In this document: piece after piece, positions 19,702 through 28,203 of the stretch
Layout of the letters: each line of letters starts with the position of its first letter
Position numbering within the stretch: position 1 is the first letter of the stretch
Origin: Hydrogenophaga sp.
GTDB taxonomy: Bacteria > Pseudomonadota > Gammaproteobacteria > Burkholderiales > Burkholderiaceae_C
Length of the DNA stretch: 64,000 bases
Direction: 5' to 3'
Assembly: GCF_030373225.1 (NCBI RefSeq)
Contig: NZ_JAUCZG010000024.1
Coordinates: 1-64,000, forward strand
Made by a program: the position numbers and the translations under genes
Notes under the pieces: model-generated
The model's input: only the letters and a program-made list of their open reading frames with translations
What the model was told of the DNA's origin: nothing
Database searches by the model: none

Positions 19702-20877
19702 ATGACCAACGCCGTCATCGTTTCCACCGCCCGCACACCCCTGGCCAAGAGCTGGAAGGGCGCTTTCAACATGACCCACGGAGCCACCCTGGGTGGTCAC
19801 GCCGTGCAGCACGCGGTTGCCCGCGCCGGCATCGAGGCCGCCGAGGTGGACGACGTCATCATGGGTTGCGCCAACCCCGAGGGCGCCACCGGCGCCAACA
19901 TCGCGCGCCAGATCGCGCTGCGCGCCGGACTGCCCATCACCACCTCGGGCATGACGGTCAACCGCTTCTGCTCGTCCGGCCTGCAGACCATTGCCATGGC
20001 GGCCCAACGCATCATTGCCGGCGAAGGTGACGTCTATGTGGCCGGTGGCGTGGAGAGCATCTCCTGCGTGCAGCAGGAAATGAACACCCACATGCTGGCC
20101 GACCCCTGGCTGGTGAAGAACAAGCCCGAGATCTACTGGAACATGCTGCAGACCGCCGAGCAGGTGGCCAAGCGCTACGGCATCGGCCGCGACGCCATGG
20201 ACGAGTACGGCGCCGCCAGCCAGCAGCGTGCCACGGCCGCGCTGGAAGCCGGGCTGTTCAAGGCCGAGATCGCCCCCATCACCGTGACCGCCGGTGTGGT
20301 CGACAAGGTCATGGGATTGACGACGAAACAGGTGACGGTGGAGAACGACGAAGGCATTCGTGCCGGCACCACCTTCGAAGGCATCCACGGTCTGCGCTCG
20401 GCGCTGCCGGGCGGCCTGGTCTCGGCCGGCAACGCCAGCCAGTTCAGCGACGGCGGTGGTGCCTGCGTGCTGATGAACGAAACCCTGGCCGAGAAGCGCG
20501 GCCTGACCCCGCTCGGCCGTTTCCTCGGCTTTGCCGTGGCCGGCTGCGAGCCCGACGAGATGGGCATCGGCCCGGTGTTCGCCATCCCCAAGGTGCTCGC
20601 GCGCCTGGGCCTGAAGGTCAGCGACATCGACCTGTGGGAACTCAACGAAGCCTTTGCGGTGCAGGTCATCTACTGCCGCGACAAGCTCGGCATTCCCGGC
20701 GACAGGCTCAACGTCAACGGTGGTGCCATTGCCGTGGGTCACCCCTACGGTGTGTCGGGCCAGCGCCTGACCGGCCACGCACTCATCGAAGGCAAGCGCC
20801 GCGGCGCCAAGCGTGTCGTGGTCACCATGTGCATCGGCGGCGGCATGGGTGCCGCTGGTGTGTTCGAAGTGTTGTAA
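19702..20877 (+). CDS. Acetyl-CoA C-acyltransferase (thiolase)
   Basis: A 391-residue degradative thiolase. The acyl-accepting Cys lies in [19 protein letters not shown] near residue 90, the His in NEAFAVQ, and the second catalytic Cys in [15 protein letters not shown] near the end; [14 protein letters not shown] is present. It cleaves 3-ketoacyl-CoA to acetyl-CoA and a shortened acyl-CoA. CAGGAGA precedes the ATG. It is placed directly downstream of the FadB-like gene and probably cotranscribed. A REP-like element begins five bases after its stop. Confidence 0.93.
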   Translation: MTNAVIVSTARTPLAKSWKGAFNMTHGATLGGHAVQHAVARAGIEAAEVDDVIMGCANPEGATGANIARQIALRAGLPITTSGMTVNRFCSSGLQTIAMAAQRIIAGEGDVYVAGGVESISCVQQEMNTHMLADPWLVKNKPEIYWNMLQTAEQVAKRYGIGRDAMDEYGAASQQRATAALEAGLFKAEIAPITVTAGVVDKVMGLTTKQVTVENDEGIRAGTTFEGIHGLRSALPGGLVSAGNASQFSDGGGACVLMNETLAEKRGLTPLGRFLGFAVAGCEPDEMGIGPVFAIPKVLARLGLKVSDIDLWELNEAFAVQVIYCRDKLGIPGDRLNVNGGAIAVGHPYGVSGQRLTGHALIEGKRRGAKRVVVTMCIGGGMGAAGVFEVL

Positions 20878-20882
20878 CACCG

Positions 20883-20960
20883 CCCCCCGCGCCGCCTTCG
20901 GCGTCACCCCCCGGAGGGGGGCGATGCCTGTGGCCCGGCGGAGCCGGTTCCACGGCATCC
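20883..20960 (+). repeat. REP-like post-stop element (copy B)
   Basis: This is the cleanest copy. It has three consecutive GC hairpins: CGCCG-CCTT-CGGCG, CCCCCC-GGA-GGGGGG and CCGGC-GGA-GCCGG. It begins five bases after the thiolase stop. A weak hairpin (CGCGCT..AGCGCG at 20973-20991) follows before the next gene. Confidence 0.75.
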
Positions 20961-21035
20961 TGGGTTGGGGCACGCGCTTCGGATGAGCGCGGGTCTTCAG
21001 TTGCTTTTTGCTGTTTGCGAGATGGATCAACTCTT

Positions 21036-22859
21036 ATGAGCCTTCGCCCCACCGTCGACTTTTTGCTGCACGACTGGCTGCACGTTGAAACGCTGCAGCA
21101 GCGTGAGCGTTTTGCGGACCACAGCCGCGAAACCTTCGATGCGGTGCTCGACACCTGCGAGCGCATCGCGCGCGAGAAGTACGCACCCTTCAACCGGTTG
21201 GTGGACACGCAGGAGCCGCATTTCGACGGCGAGCGCGTGATCCTGCCGCAGGCCACGCACGATGCCCAGAAGGCCTACGCCGGCTCGGGCATGCTGAGCG
21301 CCGCGCAAGACTACGAGATCGGCGGCATGCAGCTGCCCTACACGGTGGAGGCGGCGGCCAATGCCTTCTTTGCCATGGCCTCGGTGAGCATCGGCAGCGG
21401 CATGCTCACCACCGGCAACGCCAACCTGCTCATGGTGCACGGCACCGAGATGCAGAAGCAGGTGTTTGCGCTCAACGAATTCAGCGGCCGCTTCTCCGGA
21501 ACCATGTGCCTGTCCGAGCCGCAGGCCGGCTCGTCGCTCAGCGACGTGTCCACCCGCGCGGTGCCCGATGGGGCCGACTTCGCCGACGACCCGCTGGGCC
21601 CGCGTTACCGCCTCAAGGGCAACAAGATGTGGATATCGGCGGGCGAGCACGAGCTGACCGAGAACATCATCCACCTGGTGCTGGCCAAGATTCCCGACGA
21701 AAACGGCAAGCTGGTGCCCGGCACGCGCGGCATCTCGCTGTTCATCGTGCCCAAGAAGATGGTGAACCCCGCCGGTGAGCTGACCGGCGAACGCAACGAC
21801 GTGGCGCTGGCCGGCCTCAACCACAAGTGCGGCTGGCGTGGCACCACCAACACACTGCTCAATTTCGGCGAGGGCAAGTACCCCGTCGGTGGTGAAACGG
21901 GTGCCGTGGGTTACCTCGTGGGACAGGCGGGCAAAGGCCTGCATTGCATGTTCCACATGATGAACGAGGCCCGCATCGGCGTGGGCATGGCCGCGACCAT
22001 GCTGGGCATGGCGGGCTATTCTGCGAGCCTGGACTACGCAAGGAACCGCCCGCAGGGGCGCCCGATGGGTCCCGCGGGCAAAGACCCGGCGCAGCCACCC
22101 GTGCGCATCATTGAACACGCCGATGTGAAGCGCATGCTGCTCGCGCAAAAGTCGTATTGCGAAGGCGCCCTGGCGCTCGAACTCTATTGCGCGCGGCTGG
22201 TGGACGAACAGCACACGGCCGAAGCCGCGTTGGCCGACGACGCACGCCTGCTGCTCGAGGTGCTCACGCCGATTGCGAAAAGCTGGCCCAGCGAGTGGTG
22301 CCTGGAAGCGAACTCGCTCGCGATCCAGGTCCACGGCGGCTACGGCTACACGCGCGACTTTCCGGTGGAGCAGTACTGGCGCGACAACCGCCTGAACATG
22401 ATCCACGAGGGCACGCACGGCATCCAGGCCATGGACCTGCTGGGCCGCAAGGTGCTCATGGAAGGTGGCAAGGGCCTGAGTCTGCTGGCCGGGCGCATCA
22501 CCGACACGACAAAGCAGGCCATGCAGGTGCCCGAGTTCACCGCGCATGCCAAGGCACTGGGCGAGGCCCTTGCGCAAGTGGGTACGGCCACCCGGGCAGC
22601 CTGGTCCACCGGCGAGCCCACGGATGCACTCGCCAACGCCGTGCCCTACCTGCAGGCCTTCGGCCACACGGTGCTGGCCTGGGTGTGGCTCGATGTGGCG
22701 CTGGCCGCGCACGCCGCGCCCGCATCGAATGCGCGCACCGGGCGCCTGGCCGCGATGCGTTTCTTCTTCCACTACGAGTTGCCCAAGACCGGTGCCTGGC
22801 TGCAGGTGGTGAGCAGCCGCGACCAGACCTGTGCCGACTTGCCCGAAGAAGCGTTTTGA
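21036..22859 (+). CDS. Acyl-CoA dehydrogenase (long, ~600-residue type)
   Basis: A 607-residue FAD enzyme introducing the alpha-beta double bond. It contains FSGTMCLSEPQAGSSLSDVSTRA (FAD/substrate motif), MWISAGEHELTENIIHLVLAKI, HKCGWRGTTNT and RLNMIHEGTHGIQAMDLLGRKVL, where the Glu before GTHGIQ is the likely catalytic base. The C-terminal 130 residues form the extra domain typical of this longer subgroup. The start ATG at 21036 overlaps the stop of a five-codon ATG frame at 21022 (ATGGATCAACTCTTATGA), a possible coupling leader; no clear ribosome site is seen for the main start. It is separated from thiolase by a REP-like element. Confidence 0.9.
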   Translation: MSLRPTVDFLLHDWLHVETLQQRERFADHSRETFDAVLDTCERIAREKYAPFNRLVDTQEPHFDGERVILPQATHDAQKAYAGSGMLSAAQDYEIGGMQLPYTVEAAANAFFAMASVSIGSGMLTTGNANLLMVHGTEMQKQVFALNEFSGRFSGTMCLSEPQAGSSLSDVSTRAVPDGADFADDPLGPRYRLKGNKMWISAGEHELTENIIHLVLAKIPDENGKLVPGTRGISLFIVPKKMVNPAGELTGERNDVALAGLNHKCGWRGTTNTLLNFGEGKYPVGGETGAVGYLVGQAGKGLHCMFHMMNEARIGVGMAATMLGMAGYSASLDYARNRPQGRPMGPAGKDPAQPPVRIIEHADVKRMLLAQKSYCEGALALELYCARLVDEQHTAEAALADDARLLLEVLTPIAKSWPSEWCLEANSLAIQVHGGYGYTRDFPVEQYWRDNRLNMIHEGTHGIQAMDLLGRKVLMEGGKGLSLLAGRITDTTKQAMQVPEFTAHAKALGEALAQVGTATRAAWSTGEPTDALANAVPYLQAFGHTVLAWVWLDVALAAHAAPASNARTGRLAAMRFFFHYELPKTGAWLQVVSSRDQTCADLPEEAF

Positions 22860-22884
22860 TCACACAACAACAGGAGACCTGAAC

Positions 22885-23676
22885 ATGACCCGCACCATTC
22901 CCCAACTTTTTGACCTCAAGGGCAAGACTGCCCTGATCACCGGCGGCTCGCGCGGCCTGGGCCTGCAGATGGCCCATGCCCTGGGTGAAGCCGGCGCCCG
23001 CGTGCTGGTGAGCTCGCGCAAGGCCGAAGACCTGGAAGCCGCCACGGCAGAGCTGAAGGCCGCCGGCATCGACGCGAGCTGGCTCGCGGCCGACTGCTCG
23101 AAGGAAGACGACATCCAGCGCCTGGCCGACGAGAGCCTGCAGCGCCTGGGCCAGATCGACATCCTGGTCAACAACGCGGGCGCCGCCTGGGGCGCGCCGG
23201 CCGAGGACCACCCGGTGGAAGCCTGGGACAAGGTGATGAACCTCAACGTGCGCAGTTACTTCATCCTGAGCCAGATCGTGGCCAGGCGCAGCATGATCGC
23301 CCGCAAGAGCGGCCGCATCATCAACACCGCATCCATCGCCGGGCTGGGTGGCAACCCCTCGGGCATGAACACCATCGCCTACAACACCTCCAAGGGCGCG
23401 GTGATCAACTTCACCCGCGCGCTGGCGGCCGAGTGGGGCAAGTACGGCATCACGGTCAATGCGATCTGCCCGGGATTCTTCCCGAGCAAGATGACGGCGG
23501 GCACGCTCAAGGCCATGGGTGAAGAAAAGCTGGCCGCGCACGCCCCGCTGCGCCGCCTGGGCGACGACGAGGATCTGAAGGGCCTGACCGTGCTGTACGC
23601 GTCGGACGCCGGCAAGCACATCACCGGCCAGTGGCTGGCGGTCGATGGCGGCGTCTCGGTGATCACAGGTGGTTGA
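22885..23676 (+). CDS. SDR family oxidoreductase
   Basis: A 263-residue classical short-chain dehydrogenase: cofactor motif ITGGSRGLGLQ near residue 18, NNAGAAWG near 95, catalytic Ser in NTASIAG, and YNTSK giving the Tyr and Lys pair. The C-terminal TGQWLAVDGGVSVITGG is typical of 3-oxoacyl-ACP reductase/gluconate-5-dehydrogenase-like SDRs. CAGGAGA precedes the ATG. It follows the acyl-CoA dehydrogenase by 25 bases and most likely acts on a hydroxyacyl or ketoacyl intermediate in the same pathway, though the substrate is not readable. Confidence 0.9.
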   Translation: MTRTIPQLFDLKGKTALITGGSRGLGLQMAHALGEAGARVLVSSRKAEDLEAATAELKAAGIDASWLAADCSKEDDIQRLADESLQRLGQIDILVNNAGAAWGAPAEDHPVEAWDKVMNLNVRSYFILSQIVARRSMIARKSGRIINTASIAGLGGNPSGMNTIAYNTSKGAVINFTRALAAEWGKYGITVNAICPGFFPSKMTAGTLKAMGEEKLAAHAPLRRLGDDEDLKGLTVLYASDAGKHITGQWLAVDGGVSVITGG

Positions 23677-23704
23677 ACACACCTTTTTCGTGTTGGGCAC
23701 AACA

Positions 23705-23798
23705 CCGTTCGGGCTGAGCCCAACACCGTTCGGGCTGAGCCTGTCGAAGCCCCCGCACACACATTGCAAGAACCCTTCGACAGGCTCAGGGCGAACGG
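23705..23798. repeat. Composite inverted repeat (half copy, full copy, inverted copy)
   Basis: A truncated copy (23705-23721) precedes a full copy at 23726-23750, core GGGCTGAGCCTGTCGAAG. An almost exact inverted copy at 23775-23798 is separated by a 24-base loop, so a long stem-loop can form between the SDR and thioesterase genes. The same three-part layout recurs at 27157-27250, and a single copy sits inside tex at 33521. Confidence 0.8.
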
Positions 23799-23814
23799 AT
23801 CCCACTTCAAGGCC

Positions 23815-24243
23815 ATGAAATTCAGCGTCCGCATCCCCTTCGTCGAACTGCTCGGCTTCGAACTCCAGACGTTCGAAGGCGGCGAGGCGGAGATCACCTT
23901 CAAGCCATCGGACGATCACCTGAATTCGTTCGACGTGGTGCACGGCGGCGCCAGCATGACGCTGCTCGACGTGGTGATGGCGCACGCCGCGCGATCGGTG
24001 GAAGCCGACATGGGCTGCGTCACCATCGAAATGAAGACCAGCTTCATGCGTGCGGCCAAGGGCCCGCTGCTGGCCAAGGGCCGGCTGCTGCACCGCACCG
24101 CCACCATGGCGTTCACCGAAGGCAGCATTTTTGATACGGCGGGCAAGCTTTGCGCGCATGCCACCGGCACCTTCAAGTTCGTTGCCCGGTTGCCCGTCGG
24201 TCCTGGCCGCACTCAGGCTTTCAACCGCATTTCCACTGATTGA
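23815..24243 (+). CDS. PaaI family thioesterase (hotdog fold)
   Basis: A 142-residue acyl-CoA thioesterase: FDVVHGGASMTLLDVVMAHAARS carries the HGG motif near residue 43 and the acidic catalytic residue (the Asp of LLDVV) in the following helix. It would hydrolyse an acyl-CoA intermediate and release CoA. I start it at ATG 23815. An in-frame ATG at 23764 would add 17 residues (EPFDRLRANG and so on) that are simply the translation of the inverted repeat, so it is rejected. Only a weak AAGG precedes the chosen start. It ends 18 bases before the MDR gene. Confidence 0.85.
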   Translation: MKFSVRIPFVELLGFELQTFEGGEAEITFKPSDDHLNSFDVVHGGASMTLLDVVMAHAARSVEADMGCVTIEMKTSFMRAAKGPLLAKGRLLHRTATMAFTEGSIFDTAGKLCAHATGTFKFVARLPVGPGRTQAFNRISTD

Positions 24244-24261
24244 TTTTCACAGGAGACACAC

Positions 24262-25278
24262 ATGCCCACCAACCACCAGATCGTGCTCGACAACCGCCCG
24301 CAAGGCGAAGCCACCGTCGACAACTTCAAGCTCGTCACCACCGACACCCCCGCCCTCAAGGACGGCCAGGTGCTGGTGCGCCACCACTTCCTGAGCCTGG
24401 ACCCGTACATGCGCGGCCGCATGAACGACAGCAAGAGCTACGCGGCCTCGCAGGCCCTGGGCGAGGTCATGATCGGCGGCACCGTGGGTGAAGTGGTCGA
24501 GTCCATGCACCCCAAGTTCAAGGCCGGTGACCAGGTCGTGGGCATGGGCGGCTGGCAGGAGTACAGCGTGGTCGACGCCAACCAGGTCGGCGCCTTGCGC
24601 AAGGTCGACACCACCCATGTGCCCCTGTCCTACTACCTGGGTGCGGTCGGCATGCCCGGCGTGACCGCCTGGTACGGCCTGGTGAAGATCATCAACCCCA
24701 AGGCCGGCGACACGGTGGTGGTGAGTGCCGCCACCGGCGCGGTGGGCAGTGCCTTCGGTGCACTGGCCAAGGCCCGCGGCTGCCGCGCGGTGGGCATTGC
24801 CGGCGGCCCCGACAAGTGCAAGTACGCGGTGGAGGAGCTCGGCTTCGACGCCTGCATCGACTACAAGCTGCACAAGGACGCCTGGTCGCTCGCCAAGGCG
24901 CTGAAAGACGTGTGCCCCAAGGGCATCGACGGCTACTTTGAAAACGTGGGCGGCATGGTGCTCGACGCGGTGCTGCTGCGCATGAACGCCTTCGGCCGCA
25001 TCGCGGTGTGCGGCATGATCGCCGGCTACGACGGTGCGCCGCTGCCCCTGGCCAACCCGGCGCTGATCCTGGTGAACCGCCTGAAGATCGAAGGCTTCAT
25101 CGTGAGCGAACACATGGAAGTCTGGCCCGAAGCCCTGACCGAACTCGGCACCCTGGTGGCCACAGGCAAGCTGCGTCCCCGCGAGACCGTGGCAGAAGGC
25201 CTGGCGGCCGCGCCCGAGGCTTTCATGGGTTTGCTCAAGGGCAAGAACTTCGGCAAGCAGCTCGTCAAGCTGGTGTGA
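24262..25278 (+). CDS. NADP-dependent oxidoreductase of the zinc-independent MDR (CurA-like) group
   Basis: A 338-residue medium-chain reductase related to leukotriene/prostaglandin 15-oxo reductases. The N-domain contains LVRHHFLSLDPYMRGRMND, the Rossmann motif is AATGAVGSAFGALAKARGCRAVGIAGG near residue 155, and FDACIDYKLHKD plus GIDGYFENVGGMVLDAVL follow. There are no zinc ligands. It reduces activated C=C bonds with NADPH, possibly an enoyl-CoA or an electrophilic by-product of the pathway. CAGGAGA precedes the ATG. A REP-like element starts at the base after its stop. Confidence 0.9.
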   Translation: MPTNHQIVLDNRPQGEATVDNFKLVTTDTPALKDGQVLVRHHFLSLDPYMRGRMNDSKSYAASQALGEVMIGGTVGEVVESMHPKFKAGDQVVGMGGWQEYSVVDANQVGALRKVDTTHVPLSYYLGAVGMPGVTAWYGLVKIINPKAGDTVVVSAATGAVGSAFGALAKARGCRAVGIAGGPDKCKYAVEELGFDACIDYKLHKDAWSLAKALKDVCPKGIDGYFENVGGMVLDAVLLRMNAFGRIAVCGMIAGYDGAPLPLANPALILVNRLKIEGFIVSEHMEVWPEALTELGTLVATGKLRPRETVAEGLAAAPEAFMGLLKGKNFGKQLVKLV

Positions 25279-25353
25279 CCCCCCGCGCCGCCTGCGGCGT
25301 CACCCCCCGGGGGGCGCCACTGGCGGCCCGGCTGAGCCGGTTCCGCGGTGGCC
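25279..25353 (+). repeat. REP-like post-stop element (copy C)
   Basis: It begins on the base after the MDR stop codon and carries the same core (CGCGCCGCCTGCGGCGTCAC), CCCCCCGGGGGG and CCGGCTGAGCCGG hairpins as copy B, then the variant tail CGGTTCCGCGGTGGCC. Confidence 0.72.
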
Positions 25354-25389
25354 TGGTCTGAAGGCACTGCTCTCGTTGGAGGTGTTGTG

Positions 25390-27144
25390 ATGAACGCGAC
25401 CCATGAAGTGTTCAATCAGCCTGCGCCGCTGGTGAACCTGAACCTGTTTGCTGCCAACCGTGCCATGCAGGCAGCGCTGGCGTTCCACGCGCCCGCGCTG
25501 GACACGGCACCGCTGCACGCGCTGGGTGCGGTGGTGGGCAGCGCAGAGATGCAGCTGCATGCGCGGCTGGCCAATGTGCACACGCCGCAGCTCAAGACGC
25601 ACAACCGCTTTGGCCAGCGCGTGGACCAGGTGGAGTTTCACCCGAGTTACCACGCGTTGATGACGCAAGCTGTTGCGGCGGGGCTGCATGGTGCGGCCTG
25701 GGGCGAGGGGTCTGCGAATGGACACCCACGTCGCGACGCCGGGCCGCCCCAAGGCGCGACAGCCCCCCTGGGGGGCAGCGAACCACGCGAAGCGGGAAGC
25801 GTGGGGGCCCACCTCCAGCGCGCCGCCGGCTTCATGCTCTTCACCGAGCTCGAGCCCTCCATCCTGTGCCCGATCTCCATGAGCTACGCGGTGGCCCCCG
25901 CGCTCAAGGACAACCCTGCGATCCACCGCGACTGGGAAGCGGGCCTCACCAGCCGCGCCTACGACCCCGCGCTCAAGCCCTGGCACGACAAGGCCGGCCT
26001 GACCATGGGCATGGGCATGACGGAAAAGCAGGGTGGCTCCGACGTGCGTGCCAACACCACGCGCGCAGAACCCGCCGGGTCCGACGCGTGGGGCCAGCGC
26101 TTCAGCGTCACCGGCCACAAGTGGTTTTTCTCCGCTCCCATGTGCGACGCCTTCCTGATCCTCGCGCAGACCACCAGCGGCCTGAGTTGCCTGTTTTTGC
26201 CGCGCGTGCTGCCCGATGGTTCGATGAACCAGCTGTTCATCCAGCGCTTGAAGGACAAGCTCGGCAACAAGGCCAACGCGAGTTCCGAGGTGGAGTTCGT
26301 GGGGGCCAGCGCCTGGCTGGTGGGCGAGGAGGGCCGGGGCGTTCCGCAGATCCTGGCCATGGGCACCCTGACGCGGCTCGATTGCGCGCTGGGCACCAGC
26401 GGCCTGATGCGCCAGGCGCTGAGCATCGCTCTCAACCACACGTCACAACGCAAGGCCTTCGGCAAAACACTCATCGACCAGCCGCTGATGAAAAACGTGC
26501 TGGCCGATCTCGCGCTCGAATCGGAAGCCGCGACCGCGCTGGCGCTGCGCCTGGCCAGCAGTTTCGACCGCACCGACGATGCCCACGAGCAGGTGATGAA
26601 CCGCCTGCTCACCCCCGTGGCCAAGTTCTGGATCTGCAAACGCGGCAGCCATTTCGCGCAGGAAGCCATGGAGTGCCTGGGCGGCAACGGGTATGTGGAG
26701 GAGGGCGGCGAAGGGGTGATGGCGCGCATCTACCGCGAGATGCCCCTCAACAGCATCTGGGAAGGCGCGGGCAACATCATGGCCATCGACCTGCTGCGCG
26801 CCTTGAAAAGAGCCCCCGGCGGCCCGGCGATGAAACAGGCCGACGCCGCAGCTGCGCTGGCCCATGAGCTGGCACCCGCCAAAGGCATGCACCCCGCGCT
26901 GGACCGCCTGGCTGCACAACTGCCGATTCGCGTGGAAGAGATGGCCACTGAAATGGAAGCCCGCCGGCTCGCGCAGGACGTGGCGCTGGTCGTGCAGGCC
27001 GCGCTGCTGGCGCAGACCGCACCCACCGCGGTGTTCAGCGCCTTCTGCGATTCCCGCCTCGGCGGCGAGTGGGGCCACAGCTTCGGTTCGCTGGGCGCCG
27101 GTGTCGACTTCGACGCCATCATTGCGCGAGCGATGCCCACATGA
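25390..27144 (+). CDS. AidB-like acyl-CoA dehydrogenase carrying an in-frame repeat insertion
   Basis: A 584-residue acyl-CoA dehydrogenase of the AidB/isovaleryl-like group: LEPSILCPISMSYAVAPALK, GMGMTEKQGGSDVRANTTRA, GHKWFFSAPMCDAF, and the C-terminal ECLGGNGYVEEGGEGVMARIYREMPLNSIWEGAGNIMAIDLLRAL with the Arg and Glu typical of AidB relatives. GGAGGTG precedes the ATG. Between HGAAW and LQRAAGFM lie about 35 residues (GNGHPRRDAGPPQ-like, Gly/Pro/Arg-rich) encoded largely by a GC-rich repeat at 25741-25810. Relatives known to me go almost directly from one segment to the other. The reading frame is preserved, so the enzyme is probably still made, with a surface loop added. Confidence 0.88.
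   Translation: MNATHEVFNQPAPLVNLNLFAANRAMQAALAFHAPALDTAPLHALGAVVGSAEMQLHARLANVHTPQLKTHNRFGQRVDQVEFHPSYHALMTQAVAAGLHGAAWGEGSANGHPRRDAGPPQGATAPLGGSEPREAGSVGAHLQRAAGFMLFTELEPSILCPISMSYAVAPALKDNPAIHRDWEAGLTSRAYDPALKPWHDKAGLTMGMGMTEKQGGSDVRANTTRAEPAGSDAWGQRFSVTGHKWFFSAPMCDAFLILAQTTSGLSCLFLPRVLPDGSMNQLFIQRLKDKLGNKANASSEVEFVGASAWLVGEEGRGVPQILAMGTLTRLDCALGTSGLMRQALSIALNHTSQRKAFGKTLIDQPLMKNVLADLALESEAATALALRLASSFDRTDDAHEQVMNRLLTPVAKFWICKRGSHFAQEAMECLGGNGYVEEGGEGVMARIYREMPLNSIWEGAGNIMAIDLLRALKRAPGGPAMKQADAAAALAHELAPAKGMHPALDRLAAQLPIRVEEMATEMEARRLAQDVALVVQAALLAQTAPTAVFSAFCDSRLGGEWGHSFGSLGAGVDFDAIIARAMPT
25741..25810 (+). repeat. GC-rich palindromic repeat translated within the acyl-CoA dehydrogenase gene
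   Basis: The segment contains the palindrome AGCCCCCCTGGGGGGC and the inverted parts CACGCGAAGCGG and GGAAGCGTGGGGG. It resembles extragenic repeats that I associate with Comamonadaceae genomes. Here it sits in frame between residues about 118 and 140 of the enzyme. Membership of a wider family is recollection, not a search result. Confidence 0.6.
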
Positions 27145-27156
27145 ACCCGTCCACGT

Positions 27157-27250
27157 CTGTTCGAGCCGAGCCCACTTCCGTTCGGGCTGAGCCTGTCGAA
27201 GCCTTCACACACCCGTCGGCATGAGGCTTCGACAAGCTCAGCCCGAACCG
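27157..27250. repeat. Second composite inverted repeat of the GAGCCTGTCGAAG family
   Basis: A diverged half copy (27157-27177) is followed by a full copy at 27178-27203 and an inverted copy at 27225-27250 with a 21-base loop. It has the same three-part architecture as 23705-23798. It fills the gap between the acyl-CoA dehydrogenase stop and the GST gene and reaches to 18 bases before the GST start codon. Confidence 0.8.
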
Positions 27251-27267
27251 ATACTTTGAGAGACACC

Positions 27268-28203
27268 ATGTCCGACCTGATCCTGCACCACTACCCCACC
27301 TCCCCGTTCTCGGAGAAAGTGCGCCTGATCCTGGGCCACAAGAAGCTGGCCTGGAAGAGCGTGAACATTCCGCGCATCATGCCCAAGCCCGATGTGCTGG
27401 CGCTCACCGGCGGCTACCGCCGAACGCCTTTCCTGCAGATCGGCGCCGACATCTACTGCGACACCGCGCTCATCTGCGACGTGCTCGAACACCGCCAGCC
27501 CGAGCCCACGCTCTACCCCGAGCACCTCAAGGGCACGGCGCGCGTGCTCGCGCAGTGGGCCGACAGCACGCTGTTCTGGGCCGCGATGGGCCACAACCTC
27601 AGCCCCAAGGGAGCGGCCGCCCTGTTCGCCGGCCAGCCACCGGAGGCGGCGCAGGCCTTTGCCGCCGACCGGGGCGCCATGCGCAGCGGCATGACCAGCC
27701 TGCGCCCGGGCGACGCCACCGCTGCTTACAAGAGCTACCTGCGCCGCCTCTCGACCATGGTCGAGGCACAAGCCTTTCTGCTCGGCGAGGCGCCCTGCGT
27801 GGCCGACTTCGCGGCCTACCACCCGCTGTGGTTCAGTCGCGTGGTCAATCCGGCCATGGCCGGCATCCTCGATGCCACGCCACATGTCGTGGCTTGGATG
27901 GACCGCATGGCCGCGATCGGGCATGGGCAGATGAGCAAGCTCACCTCCACCGAGGCGATTGCCATCGCTGCGGCGGCCCGGCCCGCACCGCTCACCGACG
28001 ACACGTTCCAGGACGACCACGGCATACCGCTGGGCAGCCGCGTCACCATCGGCGCCGAGACCTTCGGCCAGGAACCCACCGAAGGCATCCTGCGCGCGGC
28101 CACGCGCACCCGCTACACGCTGGAGCGCACCGACGAGCGCGCCGGCCTGGTGCACGTGCACTTTCCGCGCATCGGGTTCGTGCTGCGGGAAGTGCGCACT
28201 TGA
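27268..28203 (+). CDS. Glutathione S-transferase family protein
   Basis: A 311-residue protein whose first 80 residues are a thioredoxin-fold GST N-domain (LILHHYPTSPFSEKVRLILGHKKLAWKSV, GYRRTPFLQIGADIYCDTALICDVLE, with the Ser of SPFSEKV as the likely glutathione-activating residue). A helical C-domain follows (FLLGEAPCVADFAAYHPLWF), and about 85 extra C-terminal residues form a beta-rich tail beyond the usual 220. It might detoxify electrophilic intermediates of the surrounding pathway. A GAGAGA motif precedes the ATG. The GNAT gene starts inside its stop codon. Confidence 0.87.
   Translation: MSDLILHHYPTSPFSEKVRLILGHKKLAWKSVNIPRIMPKPDVLALTGGYRRTPFLQIGADIYCDTALICDVLEHRQPEPTLYPEHLKGTARVLAQWADSTLFWAAMGHNLSPKGAAALFAGQPPEAAQAFAADRGAMRSGMTSLRPGDATAAYKSYLRRLSTMVEAQAFLLGEAPCVADFAAYHPLWFSRVVNPAMAGILDATPHVVAWMDRMAAIGHGQMSKLTSTEAIAIAAAARPAPLTDDTFQDDHGIPLGSRVTIGAETFGQEPTEGILRAATRTRYTLERTDERAGLVHVHFPRIGFVLREVRT

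Noticed and set aside
20973..21010. Intrinsic terminator after the thiolase gene
   Set aside because: The CGCGCT/AGCGCG stem is short and the T-rich stretch begins 11 bases after it, too far for a typical terminator.
23764..23814. Longer N-terminus for the PaaI thioesterase
   Set aside because: The added residues (EPFDRLRANG and so on) are the translation of the inverted repeat and lie before the conserved start of the family.
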